Source: Deltaproteobacteria bacterium HGW-Deltaproteobacteria-19
GTDB lineage: Bacteria; Desulfobacterota; Syntrophia; Syntrophales; PHBD01
Direction of reading: 5' to 3'
NCBI GenBank assembly: GCA_002841865.1
Contig: PHBD01000008.1
Span: 149,955-213,954, forward strand
DNA: 64,000 nt
This document shows, piece after piece, positions 33,045 through 41,887 of this stretch (its first letter is position 1; each line of letters opens with the position of its first letter). Position numbers and translations under genes: made by a program. The notes below the pieces were generated by a model that saw only the letters and a program-made list of their open reading frames with translations, was not told the DNA's origin and did no database searches.

Positions 33045-33740
33045 ATGGCCGGATCTCACCCTCCCATGCGTCCCTTTACGCCAGGCGCCCGCCGGATCTG
33101 CCGGGCATCCGGGTGGCTGATCCTCCTGGCGGTGTTTCTCTTCGCCGGCTGCGGGGAGAAGGTGTCGTCCGTCACGACCACCCTGCCGGCCATCGACGTC
33201 AAGGCCGACCCCATCCAGGACTCCCCCCCGCCACTGGACAAAATCCGCATCAAGCTGAAGGCCGGCTTCGTGGACCTGGTTCCCGTGGCCCAATATCGAA
33301 TCGCCGCCGTCGTCGCCTCGAAAAGAAAGTACACGTCCGGATGGGGCGCCGAGGTGATGCCTTTCGACCTGGCACTCGTCTGGGGCCGCCTCACGGACCC
33401 GGACATCGCAAAACGCCTGCAGATCAAGCACGACAACACCCGCCTCGCCTGGTTCCGGATCAAGGGGGACGACCCGCCCGTGAGCTTCGAATACGTCATG
33501 TCCCACGGGTCCAACAACCATCTCATCCCGGCGACAGGGAACCTCTTCCGGGCCATCGACCGCGATGTGAGCGTCAAGGATCGCATTGTTCTCGAGGGGT
33601 ACCTGGTGAACGGCGAGGGACTCATCGAGGGACAGACCGTCCGGCTCAAGACGAGCCTTACCCGTGAGGATACGGACCGGGGGGCCTGCGAGATCTTCTA
33701 CGTCACGTCCCTGCGGATCGGGGATCGGATGTACCGCTGA
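33045..33740 (+). CDS. Conserved hypothetical lipoprotein
   Basis: Signal sequence with lipobox (LILLAVFLFAGCGEK); contains SHGSNNHLIPATGNLFRAID. The 3' end overlaps convergent pxpC. Confidence 0.6.
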   Translation: MAGSHPPMRPFTPGARRICRASGWLILLAVFLFAGCGEKVSSVTTTLPAIDVKADPIQDSPPPLDKIRIKLKAGFVDLVPVAQYRIAAVVASKRKYTSGWGAEVMPFDLALVWGRLTDPDIAKRLQIKHDNTRLAWFRIKGDDPPVSFEYVMSHGSNNHLIPATGNLFRAIDRDVSVKDRIVLEGYLVNGEGLIEGQTVRLKTSLTREDTDRGACEIFYVTSLRIGDRMYR

Positions 33741-34674
33741 AAAACGCCTCGATTTCCCGAAGTCGGGCTGCCTCGTTCCGGTAGAGGGTATGGGCCTCTT
33801 CCAAGGTCACCTTCTTGAACCAGATCCGGTTGCCCGGCATTGCCTGGGCGACCTTCGAGAGGTCCGTCGAGATCACCGTTGCGATTTTCGTGTAACCCCC
33901 CGTCGTCTGCTCCACGAGGAGGATGATCGGCTGTCCGTCGGCGGGTAACTGGACGTTGCCCGGGATGACCGGCTCCGAGATGATGCTCTGGGGGAATCCC
34001 GCGTCATGATGGATGGGAGTTCCCTGGAGGCGGTATCCCATGCGGTCCGCTTCGGATGTCACGGTGTAGTCGGCGTCGAAAAAGACCTCCAGCCCGGAGC
34101 GAAAGGCCTCTTCCTGGGGTCCGGGCAGGGCCTTCAGGACGATGTCGGTCCGGTATGTCGGGATCCAGCGATACGGGAGCCGCCGCTGCGCTGCCAGGAG
34201 ATCGGCCGCTCCACGCTGGAGGATGTCGTCCTTTCTCAGCGCCCTTCCCTCGACACCGCCGATCCTCGCCTTGAGGCAGGTGGCGCGGCTTCCCATGACA
34301 ACGGGAACGTCAAATCCTCCCGAGACGGCAAGGTAGGTCCGGCAGCCGCTTGTGGCGAAATGGAACCGGAGGACATCCCCCCGATTCACCCGGAAGGAGC
34401 GCCATGGCGACATCGACTTGTCATTGAGCGTCGCGGCCATGTCGGCCCCGGCCAGGGCCACGTCGGCTTCGCAGAGGACCTCCAGAACGGGACCCTGCAG
34501 CGTTATCTCCAGGACGGCCGCCTCGACGGGATTCCCGGCCAGGAGATTGGCGATGCGGTAGGAGAAACCGTCCAATGCACCCGATGGAGGGACGCCGCGG
34601 TCGATGAAGCTGTAGCGTCCAGCGTCCTGGACCGTGGTCAGGGAACCCGGTGAGAGCACGCGGAAGGCATCCAT
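33703..34674 (-). CDS. pxpC: 5-oxoprolinase subunit C / biotin-dependent carboxyltransferase family (KipA-like)
   Basis: FRVLSPGSLTTVQDAGRYSFIDRGVPPSGALDGFSYRIANLLAGN...DRMGYRLQGTPI; adjacent to pxpB and pxpA. Confidence 0.88.
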   Translation of the reverse strand: MDAFRVLSPGSLTTVQDAGRYSFIDRGVPPSGALDGFSYRIANLLAGNPVEAAVLEITLQGPVLEVLCEADVALAGADMAATLNDKSMSPWRSFRVNRGDVLRFHFATSGCRTYLAVSGGFDVPVVMGSRATCLKARIGGVEGRALRKDDILQRGAADLLAAQRRLPYRWIPTYRTDIVLKALPGPQEEAFRSGLEVFFDADYTVTSEADRMGYRLQGTPIHHDAGFPQSIISEPVIPGNVQLPADGQPIILLVEQTTGGYTKIATVISTDLSKVAQAMPGNRIWFKKVTLEEAHTLYRNEAARLREIEAFFSGTSDPRSAGT

Positions 34675-35384
34675 CAGCTTTTTTCCTCCTGGTGGATCCG
34701 GTCGAATTCCGCTTCGGGAATCGGGACGAAGCGGATGCGTTCTCCCGCCTCGTAGAGAAAGGGCATTTCCCGCTCCGGGGCGAAAAGCCGGAGCGGTGTC
34801 CGGCCGATGATCTGCCATCCCCCGGGGCTGTCCACCGGGTAGATGCCCGTCTGGGCCTCGGCGATGCCTACGGAACCGCCGGGGAGGAGCGTCCGGGGCG
34901 TTTCCCGGCGCGGCGTGGCAATCCGTCCGTCGAGCCCGCCCAGGTAGCAGAAGCCGGGAGTGAAGCCGATCATATAAATCGGGTAGTCCGTTCCGGAGTG
35001 GATGGCGATGACCTCCTCCGGGGTCAGCCCATTGTGCTCCGCAACGACATGGATATCGGGTCCGTGCTCGCCTCCGTAGCAGACCGGGATCTCAACGACT
35101 CGGGGCGGCGGGATCTCCACCTCCCGAAGATGCCCCTCCAGTTCGTCCAGGACCTTCGACAGACGATCCGGAGAAGTCCGCAGGGGGTCGTAGAGGAGGG
35201 ACAGGGAACGGTAGGCGGGGACGACGGCCAGGACGCCCTCGGGGAGATTCCGCTTGAGCAGGGTCGTGACGGCCCGGACCTTTTCGTTGATCGCGGGATC
35301 GATCGCGTCGCCGTATTCCACCAGGAGGGCCATGTCGCCGCTGTGCCGCAGTCGGGGTTTGTCGAACGGCAGGGTGGTAGCCAT
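34674..35384 (-). CDS. pxpB: 5-oxoprolinase subunit B (KipI-like)
   Basis: PRLRHSGDMALLVEYGD..., VEIPVCYGGEHGPDIHVVAEHNGLTPEEVIAIHSGTDYPIYMIGFTPGFCYLGGLD; start codon overlaps the pxpC start. Confidence 0.9.
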   Translation of the reverse strand: MATTLPFDKPRLRHSGDMALLVEYGDAIDPAINEKVRAVTTLLKRNLPEGVLAVVPAYRSLSLLYDPLRTSPDRLSKVLDELEGHLREVEIPPPRVVEIPVCYGGEHGPDIHVVAEHNGLTPEEVIAIHSGTDYPIYMIGFTPGFCYLGGLDGRIATPRRETPRTLLPGGSVGIAEAQTGIYPVDSPGGWQIIGRTPLRLFAPEREMPFLYEAGERIRFVPIPEAEFDRIHQEEKS

Positions 35385-35392
35385 AGACGAAT

Positions 35393-36184
35393 TCACCTTC
35401 CTTGCGGACGGATGAAGGTTCCCAGGGAAACGACCCGGATCCGGTCTTTCTCGAGGACGGAACGGATCCGTTTCACGAGGGCTACGGCTGCGGGGTTGTC
35501 GCCGTGGACGCAGAGCGTGTGGATCTCCATCGTAAGGATTGTCCCGTCCGTGGCGATCACTTTTCCTTCTTTTGCCATCAGGAGCGCCCGCGCCGCCGCT
35601 TCCTCCGGATCCTCGATGACGGCGCCGGGCGACTTCCGGGGGGCCAGTTTTCCTTCGGGCGTATAGGCCCGGTCCGGGAAGGCCTCGAAGGCGACCCGGA
35701 TGCCAGCCTCTCCGGCGATTCGTTTTACCAGCGGCGCTTGGGCCCCGCCAAGGGCCAGGTAGATGAGGCTGCGGTCCACCCGGGCGACGGCCCCGATCAG
35801 GGCGCGAAGCATGGACTCGTTCCCGACGCTGTCGTTGTAAAGGCTCCCGTGGGGCTTCACGTGCTGGAGCGCCATGCCGTGAGCGTCGCAGAAGGCCCGG
35901 AGTGCCCCGACCTGGTAGATCACGTAGTCGCGAATCTCCTCGGGCGTGCAATCCATCTTCCGGCGGCCGAAGCCGGCGAGGTCCGGATATCCCGGGTGGG
36001 CGCCCACGGCTACGCCGTTTTTCTCCGCCAGCCGGACGGTCTCATACATGACCCGGGCGTCGCCGGCGTGGAACCCGCAGGCGACGTTTGCCGAGGTGAT
36101 ATGCCGGATCGCCTCGGCATCCATGCCGAGGGTGTAGGCGCCGAAGCTCTCTCCCATGTCGCAGTTGAGGTCGATGCTCTTCAT
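35393..36184 (-). CDS. pxpA: 5-oxoprolinase subunit A (LamB/YcsF family)
   Basis: IDLNCDMGESFGAYTLGMDAEAIRHITSANVACGFHAGD, GVAVGAHPGYPDLAGFGRR. Confidence 0.93.
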   Translation of the reverse strand: MKSIDLNCDMGESFGAYTLGMDAEAIRHITSANVACGFHAGDARVMYETVRLAEKNGVAVGAHPGYPDLAGFGRRKMDCTPEEIRDYVIYQVGALRAFCDAHGMALQHVKPHGSLYNDSVGNESMLRALIGAVARVDRSLIYLALGGAQAPLVKRIAGEAGIRVAFEAFPDRAYTPEGKLAPRKSPGAVIEDPEEAAARALLMAKEGKVIATDGTILTMEIHTLCVHGDNPAAVALVKRIRSVLEKDRIRVVSLGTFIRPQGR

Positions 36185-36200
36185 CGGGGCGTCTCCTTGC

Positions 36201-37505
36201 TCATTTCATCCGGTTGGGCAGGTAAAGGGCGATGTCGGGGAATACCGTGAGCAGCACCGTCGCCACGACCATGAGCAGGAAGAAGGGGAAGGCCGCCCTG
36301 GCGATGCGGAAGAGGCTGTCGTTGTTGAGCCCGCTGATGACGAAGAGGTTGAAGCCCACGGGCGGTGTCACCTGCGCCAGTTCAATCATGACAACCAGGT
36401 AGATGCCGAACCATACGAGGTCGAACCCGGCCGCCTCCACCAGGGGAAGAACCAGCGGCGCCGTCATGACGATCATGGAGAACCCGTCGATGAGGCAGCC
36501 CAGGAACAGGTAGAGGACGGTCAGGATGACGATGAGCATGTAAGGAGAGAGCTGCATCGAGACGACGTACTCCGTCAGGGCCCGCGTAATCCCCAGGAAA
36601 CCGAAGACATTCGAGAGATAGGAAGCGCCCATAACGATGAGCATGATCATGCAGCTCGTCTTTATCGAGTTGATCATGCTTGTCTTGAAAACCTGCCAGG
36701 AAAGGCTCCGGGTGACAGCGGCGAAAAACAGCGCCCCCACGACTCCCACGCCTCCGGCCTCGGTCGGGGTGGCCCAGCCCAGGTAAATGCTTCCCAGCAC
36801 GAGGAACACGAGAAGCACGACGGGGGCGATGGCCGGGATGGCCTGGAGACGGTCTTTCCATGTGTAGTGGTCTTCCGCCCGCGGCGCCAGTGCGGGGTTG
36901 ATCAGGCAACGGATGAAGATGTATCCGCAGAACAGAAGGACGATCATCAGGCCGGGGATGAAGCCTGCGATGAAGAGCTTCCCGATGCTGACATCGCCGA
37001 TGATGCCGTAGACGAGCATGACCATACTCGGGGGGATCAGGAACCCCAGTGTTCCCGCCCCGGCGAGCGAGCCGATGGAGAGGTCGTGGTCGTAGTTGCG
37101 CTTTTCCAGCTCCGGGACGGTGATCTTCCCGACGGTGGCCGTCGTCGCCGCCGAGGAGCCGCTGACAGCGGCGAAGAAGGTGCAGGCGAGGACGTTCACG
37201 TGGATGAGCCGCCCCGGGATGGCGTCCATCCAGGGAGCCAGGCCCCGGAAAAGGTCCGCCGAGATCCGGCTCCGGAAGAGGATCTCCCCCATCCAGATGA
37301 AAAAGGGCAGGGCCATCATGGCCGAGCCGCTGGTGTTGTTCCAGGCCACGTTGGCGATGATGGACCCGAAGGACACGTCACTGAAAAAGAAAAAGCCGCC
37401 GATTCCGACGATGAACAGGGAGATGCCGATCCAGACGGAGCCTCCCAGGAACAGGATAAGGAGCCCGATGATCGTTGCCGAAACGGGTCCGAGGTCAGGT
37501 TGCAT
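36201..37505 (-). CDS. TRAP transporter large permease subunit (DctM family)
   Basis: 434-aa hydrophobic protein; GSLAGAGTLGFLIPPSMVMLVYGIIGDVSIGKLFIAGFIPG. Confidence 0.92.
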   Translation of the reverse strand: MQPDLGPVSATIIGLLILFLGGSVWIGISLFIVGIGGFFFFSDVSFGSIIANVAWNNTSGSAMMALPFFIWMGEILFRSRISADLFRGLAPWMDAIPGRLIHVNVLACTFFAAVSGSSAATTATVGKITVPELEKRNYDHDLSIGSLAGAGTLGFLIPPSMVMLVYGIIGDVSIGKLFIAGFIPGLMIVLLFCGYIFIRCLINPALAPRAEDHYTWKDRLQAIPAIAPVVLLVFLVLGSIYLGWATPTEAGGVGVVGALFFAAVTRSLSWQVFKTSMINSIKTSCMIMLIVMGASYLSNVFGFLGITRALTEYVVSMQLSPYMLIVILTVLYLFLGCLIDGFSMIVMTAPLVLPLVEAAGFDLVWFGIYLVVMIELAQVTPPVGFNLFVISGLNNDSLFRIARAAFPFFLLMVVATVLLTVFPDIALYLPNRMK

Positions 37506-37599
37506 TTGTTTCTACTCCGTGGCGGAGAGCCGCCCTTCCATGTGGAAAGACCCGTTGCCGTTCTCCATGGGGTGAAGGGAAACGGGGATGGGGTTCGAG

Positions 37600-38136
37600 C
37601 TATCGGCCGAGGTCGTCGGCCTCTTCCAGGATACGGATCCCCTCCGTGTCCTGCCTCAGTGCCAGCAGGCCCTTCAGGAACTCCGCCAGAAACTGGAGTG
37701 TCATGAGCAGGGAGCCGAGGGGCAGGAACGCCTCCGGAATTGCCAGGTACGTCTCGGAGATCTGCATCGACCGGGACTCGCTGACGACGGAGTCCCAGAA
37801 GAACTCCCACGTGTACATCGTCAGGGCCGCGCAGAACAGGAAGCCCACGAGGAAGCAGACCATGTTGAAGATGATGTGGGCCCGGCCCTTGATGACATGG
37901 GGAAGAAACATCATCCGGATGTGTCCCCGCTCACGGAGCGTGTAGGCAAGCCCGGTGAAGGTCAGCATGGCCATCAGGTAGCCCGAGTACTCGTCGGTAA
38001 CGTAGAGGGTTCCGGAAAAGAAACTCCTGGTGACGATCTCGCCTATGACCAGAAGCAGGGCGATCGCCATGAAAATGCCCGCCAGCCAGCCGCCGGCGCC
38101 GGAGAGGCCGTCCAAAACCTTGATCAGCTTTTTCAA
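37600..38136 (-). CDS. TRAP transporter small permease subunit (DctQ family)
   Basis: 178 aa, four TM-like segments, RSFFSGTLYVTDEYSGYLMAMLTFTGLAYTLRERGHIRM. Confidence 0.9.
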   Translation of the reverse strand: MKKLIKVLDGLSGAGGWLAGIFMAIALLLVIGEIVTRSFFSGTLYVTDEYSGYLMAMLTFTGLAYTLRERGHIRMMFLPHVIKGRAHIIFNMVCFLVGFLFCAALTMYTWEFFWDSVVSESRSMQISETYLAIPEAFLPLGSLLMTLQFLAEFLKGLLALRQDTEGIRILEEADDLGR

Positions 38137-38184
38137 GTGTGTTTCTCCAGGGGAAAAATTGGGAAACCCCGGCAGGAGTGCCTG

Positions 38185-38230
38185 AAAAAATGCCGGGGGA
38201 CCCGGGGATCTGGCCCCCGGGCTCCCCCGG
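38185..38230 (-). terminator. Strong GC-rich hairpin followed by a U-tract between dctP and dctQ (attenuator-like)
   Basis: Minus-strand RNA: CCGGGGGA(G)CCCGGGG...CCCCGGG(-)TCCCCCGG stem, then CATTTTTTC; sits in the 119-bp dctP-dctQ gap. Confidence 0.7.
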
Positions 38231-38255
38231 CTTCAACCTTGCCGAAGTGCTTTCC

Positions 38256-39248
38256 TTACCGCTTCACCTTCTTCATGAAATCGGCGTAGATCTTCTTGGC
38301 GTCCGCCGGTGCGCTTTTCAGCCAGTCGGCCCGGATGCCTTCCGTAATCTTCTCGAGCTCGGCGATCTGCTTCTTCGTGGGCTTCACCGTCTGAATGCCG
38401 TTCTTGTTGCTGATCGCCTCCATGTTCTTGTCCCACTTCCTGACCTTGGCCCACATGATCGCCTCCATCTCCTTGCCCGCCTTCACGAGGGCGTCCTGCT
38501 GGGCCTTCGGGAGTTTCTGGAAGGCCTTGAGGTTCACGGTGACCATGTTGGTGGCGATGGTGATGTTGAGGGGCTCGAAGTACTTCAGCACTTCCCAGAA
38601 TTTGCCGTCCACGGCCGTGGGGGTCGAGGTCATGACCGAGTCGATCACGCCCGTCTGCAGCGACGTGTAAACCTCGCTGAAGGGGAGGGCCAGGGGCGTG
38701 GCGCCGACGGCTTCCATCACGAGGGCGCCGTTCTTGTCATAGGTTCTCACCTTGAGGCCCTTCATGTCGGCGAGGCTCGTCACCTTCTTCTTGGTCCAGA
38801 GGCCTGCGCCGGGCCAGGGGGCGATGTAGAGGATCTTCTGGTTCCATTTCTGGGCTGCCTTGTCGAAATGGGGCCGGGAAACGTCGAGGAGAATCTTGAG
38901 CTCGTCGAAGTTGCGGACGAGGAAGGGAAGGGTCACGATCTGGAAGACCTTTTCATCGCCGGCCACGCCGCTGATCAGCATGTCGGAGACGGGAACCAGC
39001 CCGTCACGGACGACCTTCAGGAGCTCCGGGCCCTTGTATCCGAGGGCGCCGCCACTCTGAACCATCAATTCCAGGTCTCCGTTTGTGGCGGTTTTCACCT
39101 TGGCGGCAAACTCGGTCAGGCCGATACTGTGCTCGTTCTTCGGGGGCCAGACGGAGTTGGCGTTCCACTGTGTCTTCGCCAGGCAGGGCGAGACCAGGAA
39201 AGCCATCGAGACAACCATGACCAACAGCAGGGTCCAGGTCTTCTTCAT
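38256..39248 (-). CDS. TRAP transporter substrate-binding protein (DctP family)
   Basis: Sec signal MKKTWTLLLVMVVSMAFLVSPCLA; KGLKVRTYDKNGALVMEAVGATPLALPFSEVYTSLQTGVIDS. Confidence 0.92.
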   Translation of the reverse strand: MKKTWTLLLVMVVSMAFLVSPCLAKTQWNANSVWPPKNEHSIGLTEFAAKVKTATNGDLELMVQSGGALGYKGPELLKVVRDGLVPVSDMLISGVAGDEKVFQIVTLPFLVRNFDELKILLDVSRPHFDKAAQKWNQKILYIAPWPGAGLWTKKKVTSLADMKGLKVRTYDKNGALVMEAVGATPLALPFSEVYTSLQTGVIDSVMTSTPTAVDGKFWEVLKYFEPLNITIATNMVTVNLKAFQKLPKAQQDALVKAGKEMEAIMWAKVRKWDKNMEAISNKNGIQTVKPTKKQIAELEKITEGIRADWLKSAPADAKKIYADFMKKVKR

Positions 39249-39326
39249 TTATCATTTCTCCTTTCCTTGGTTTGAAGTTGGGTGGGGGGCGTCCGGGGCG
39301 CTTGGCCCCAGCCGCAAACGGACGCG

Positions 39327-39355
39327 ATTATAGACCCTCGATCCGGTCAAAGCAA
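39327..39355 (-). promoter_or_regulatory. Candidate promoter for the TRAP-pxp operon (TTGCTT-N17-TATAAT)
   Basis: Minus strand has a perfect TATAAT with 17-nt spacer to a weak -35, about 80 nt upstream of dctP. Confidence 0.5.
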
Positions 39356-39512
39356 GTCGAATTGAAAATATTTTATCCCGTGATCTCAACGCATTGCCGT
39401 GTTTCTACCTATGGACAGGGACACAGCGTAGTCCAGCCGTCCCGGGGGCCGTGTCAATTCCATCGACCCGATGTCAGCCTGAAAGGAGATTCATGCCTCG
39501 ATAAGGCTGTCC

Positions 39513-40841
39513 TCACAGGTCTGCTCCCTCCTTTCTTCCTTTCTCCTCCTCCACGAATATCAGCAGCGTACCGCCGGCCAGGAAGAGGAGGGCCACCGAC
39601 AGGATGCCGATCCGGGATGCCGCCGGTCCCTCGAACCCCGCCGCCCGCGCGGCGAGACCTGCCAGTCCGATGAGAGCGGGACCGAAGATCACGGAGAATT
39701 TCCCCACCATGTTGAAGAAGCCGAAGAACTCGGCCGGACGGTCCGGAGGGATGATCCGGGCGTAGAAGGACCGGCTCAGGGCCTGGATCCCGCCCTGGAC
39801 GAGACCGATGGCCGCCGCCATGATGAAGAAGTCCTCCCGGGTCCGCATCAGGCTTCCCCCGATGGTGACCAGGAGGTAAACGCCGACGGCCAGCAGGATG
39901 GCCCTTTTCGTGCCGATCCGGTCCCCCAGGCGTCCGAAGGCCAGTGCTGCCGGGAATCCGATGAACTGAGCCATCAGGAGGGCCAGGATCAGGTCTTTCG
40001 AGGCGAAGCCCAGGGAAAGCCCGTAGTCCACGGCCATCCGGATAATGGTATCCACGCCGTCGATGTAAAACCAGTAGGCCAGGAGAAAGAGGAGAATCGT
40101 CGGGAAACGGCGGATTTTCCGGATGGTCCCGGCAAGGCTCTGCCAGCCTTCCCGGAGCATTCCGCCGATGGATATCCGCTTTTCGACAGCCGGTTCCCGG
40201 ACAAGGAGAAACAGAGGGATCGAGAAAAAGAGCCACCAGAGTCCCACGGAAACAAAGGAGGCCCGGACGGCCTGGAGCGGATCGGCCAGTCCGAACCGGG
40301 CGGGGTCGATGGTCATCCAGATGTTGACGGCCAGGAGGATCCCGCCTCCCAGGTAGCCCAGGGCGTATCCGAGGGCCGACACGCGGTCCATGTCCCGGCG
40401 GCTGGAGACAAGGGGAAGCAGGGCGTCGTAAAAGACGTTCCCGCCGGAGAAGCCGAGGAGGGACAGGCCGTAGAGGATCGCCGCCAGCGGCCACTGGCCG
40501 GCCTGGACCAGGGACAGGCAGGCCGTGGTGAGAGCGCCGAGGCCCATGAAAAACAGGAGAAACCGTTTCCGGGAGCGCCCCCGGTCGGCGGCGGCGCCCA
40601 GAAGGGGGAAGAGGAGGGCCGCGACAAGGCCCGCGGCGGCGTTGGTCAGGCCCAGCCGGGCTGTGCTGACGACCGGATCCGCCCCGGCGCAGCAGAATTC
40701 CTTGAAGAAGACGGGCAGGAAACCGGCCATGACGGTGGTGGCGTAGGCCGAGTTTGCCCAGTCATAGAGGGCCCAGCCCCAGACGGACCGCCGCCCTTGC
40801 GGCGGTTCGTGCGGATTCGTTGCGGTTTTGGATTTGTTCAT
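39513..40841 (-). CDS. MFS transporter (UMF1/Atg22-like)
   Basis: GWALYDWANSAYATTVMAGFLPVFFKEF start typical of this family; 12-TM-like hydropathy. Confidence 0.88.
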   Translation of the reverse strand: MNKSKTATNPHEPPQGRRSVWGWALYDWANSAYATTVMAGFLPVFFKEFCCAGADPVVSTARLGLTNAAAGLVAALLFPLLGAAADRGRSRKRFLLFFMGLGALTTACLSLVQAGQWPLAAILYGLSLLGFSGGNVFYDALLPLVSSRRDMDRVSALGYALGYLGGGILLAVNIWMTIDPARFGLADPLQAVRASFVSVGLWWLFFSIPLFLLVREPAVEKRISIGGMLREGWQSLAGTIRKIRRFPTILLFLLAYWFYIDGVDTIIRMAVDYGLSLGFASKDLILALLMAQFIGFPAALAFGRLGDRIGTKRAILLAVGVYLLVTIGGSLMRTREDFFIMAAAIGLVQGGIQALSRSFYARIIPPDRPAEFFGFFNMVGKFSVIFGPALIGLAGLAARAAGFEGPAASRIGILSVALLFLAGGTLLIFVEEEKGRKEGADL

Positions 40842-40931
40842 GGCGAAAGGGGTTTACGGGGTCGGGGGGGTCGGTGTATGATCCCGACGTTTCCTGATCC
40901 TTAGCCTGTTTTCCGGGGATTGCCAAGCATT

Positions 40932-41717
40932 ATGCCACCTCTGCTGATGGATTCCGTCAACGCCCTGCTGGAACGCCTCAGTGCGCGGTCCGGTGCGGCC
41001 GTCCGTTTCGAAGAGCGGGAGAATCATCCCGTCCAGGCCACGGTGTCCATGGCCGGCCGGGGTGAGACGGCCCACCGCATCCTCTATCGGAGGAGTCATG
41101 ACGATGGCATCAATCACGCTGTCGCCGGCGGCTGTGCCCATATCCTCCGCCTCTTCGACGCCCCCGAAGAGGAACGTTGTGTCCCCGTCTCCAGCCGGCG
41201 GACCCTGATGACCTTCCTGATGGAGGAGGAAGAGGACCTGCGGCGCCTTTCCTCCGTCTTCGGCCGGGAAAAGATCAGGGACATGGCCGTGATGTGGTAT
41301 GAAGGGGCGGCTTTCCAGCTCACGAGAATGCCCCCCGACATCATGGTGGAGAAGGGGCTCTACGACGCCCTTCCGGAGCTGCGGACCATCCAGGCCCGGA
41401 TGCTTCACCTGCAGTGGCGCTCCGCCGTCAACGTGCTCACGCCGGATGCCCGGCAATACATGCCCAAGCGGATCCACTTCGCCGCCAACGTGATGAACTT
41501 CGCCTTCTTCAAGATCCTCGAGGACCACCTGCGCGTCGACTGGACGGCTCCCTACATGAAGACGATTTTTCTCTTCGATGGCGGCGATCTGGCGGAGATG
41601 ACCCGGCGGCAGTACGGAGAGGGGCATGCCGGCGACCGGGCCATGATCGACCGCTGGGCCTCAAAGGTGGGCCTGGAGGGGTGGTACGAGTGGATTCCCT
41701 GGCAGGCAAGGCCTTGA
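40932..41717 (+). CDS. Uncharacterised protein upstream of the MoxR/VWA pair
   Basis: Intact about 260-aa ORF in the same orientation as moxR; no recognised domain. Confidence 0.6.
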   Translation: MPPLLMDSVNALLERLSARSGAAVRFEERENHPVQATVSMAGRGETAHRILYRRSHDDGINHAVAGGCAHILRLFDAPEEERCVPVSSRRTLMTFLMEEEEDLRRLSSVFGREKIRDMAVMWYEGAAFQLTRMPPDIMVEKGLYDALPELRTIQARMLHLQWRSAVNVLTPDARQYMPKRIHFAANVMNFAFFKILEDHLRVDWTAPYMKTIFLFDGGDLAEMTRRQYGEGHAGDRAMIDRWASKVGLEGWYEWIPWQARP

Positions 41718-41797
41718 GCGGCTTCTCCCGCCTCGCGGTTCCCCCGCGGAAGAAGGGCGCCGGGAAGAACGCCGCCACGAGGGAGAGGAGGTACCAC

Positions 41798-41860
41798 ATG
41801 GCCGATCTCAATTCCGGGTGGCTTTTTTCAGCGAATTCAAATACAGGGGAAGCCGGTTAA
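41798..41860 (+). CDS. Candidate 20-aa sORF MADLNSGWLFSANSNTGEAG
   Basis: Near-ideal Shine-Dalgarno AGGAGGT five nt before ATG; stop TAA 27 nt before moxR. Confidence 0.4.
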   Translation: MADLNSGWLFSANSNTGEAG

Positions 41861-41887
41861 GCGTTTTCAGCTGGGAAGGAGCCGTTT

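Noticed and set aside
36156-37706. 516-aa plus-strand ORF rich in D/E/H/R
   Set aside because: Antisense to the TRAP large permease; the charged low-complexity composition is the expected complement of a hydrophobic protein.
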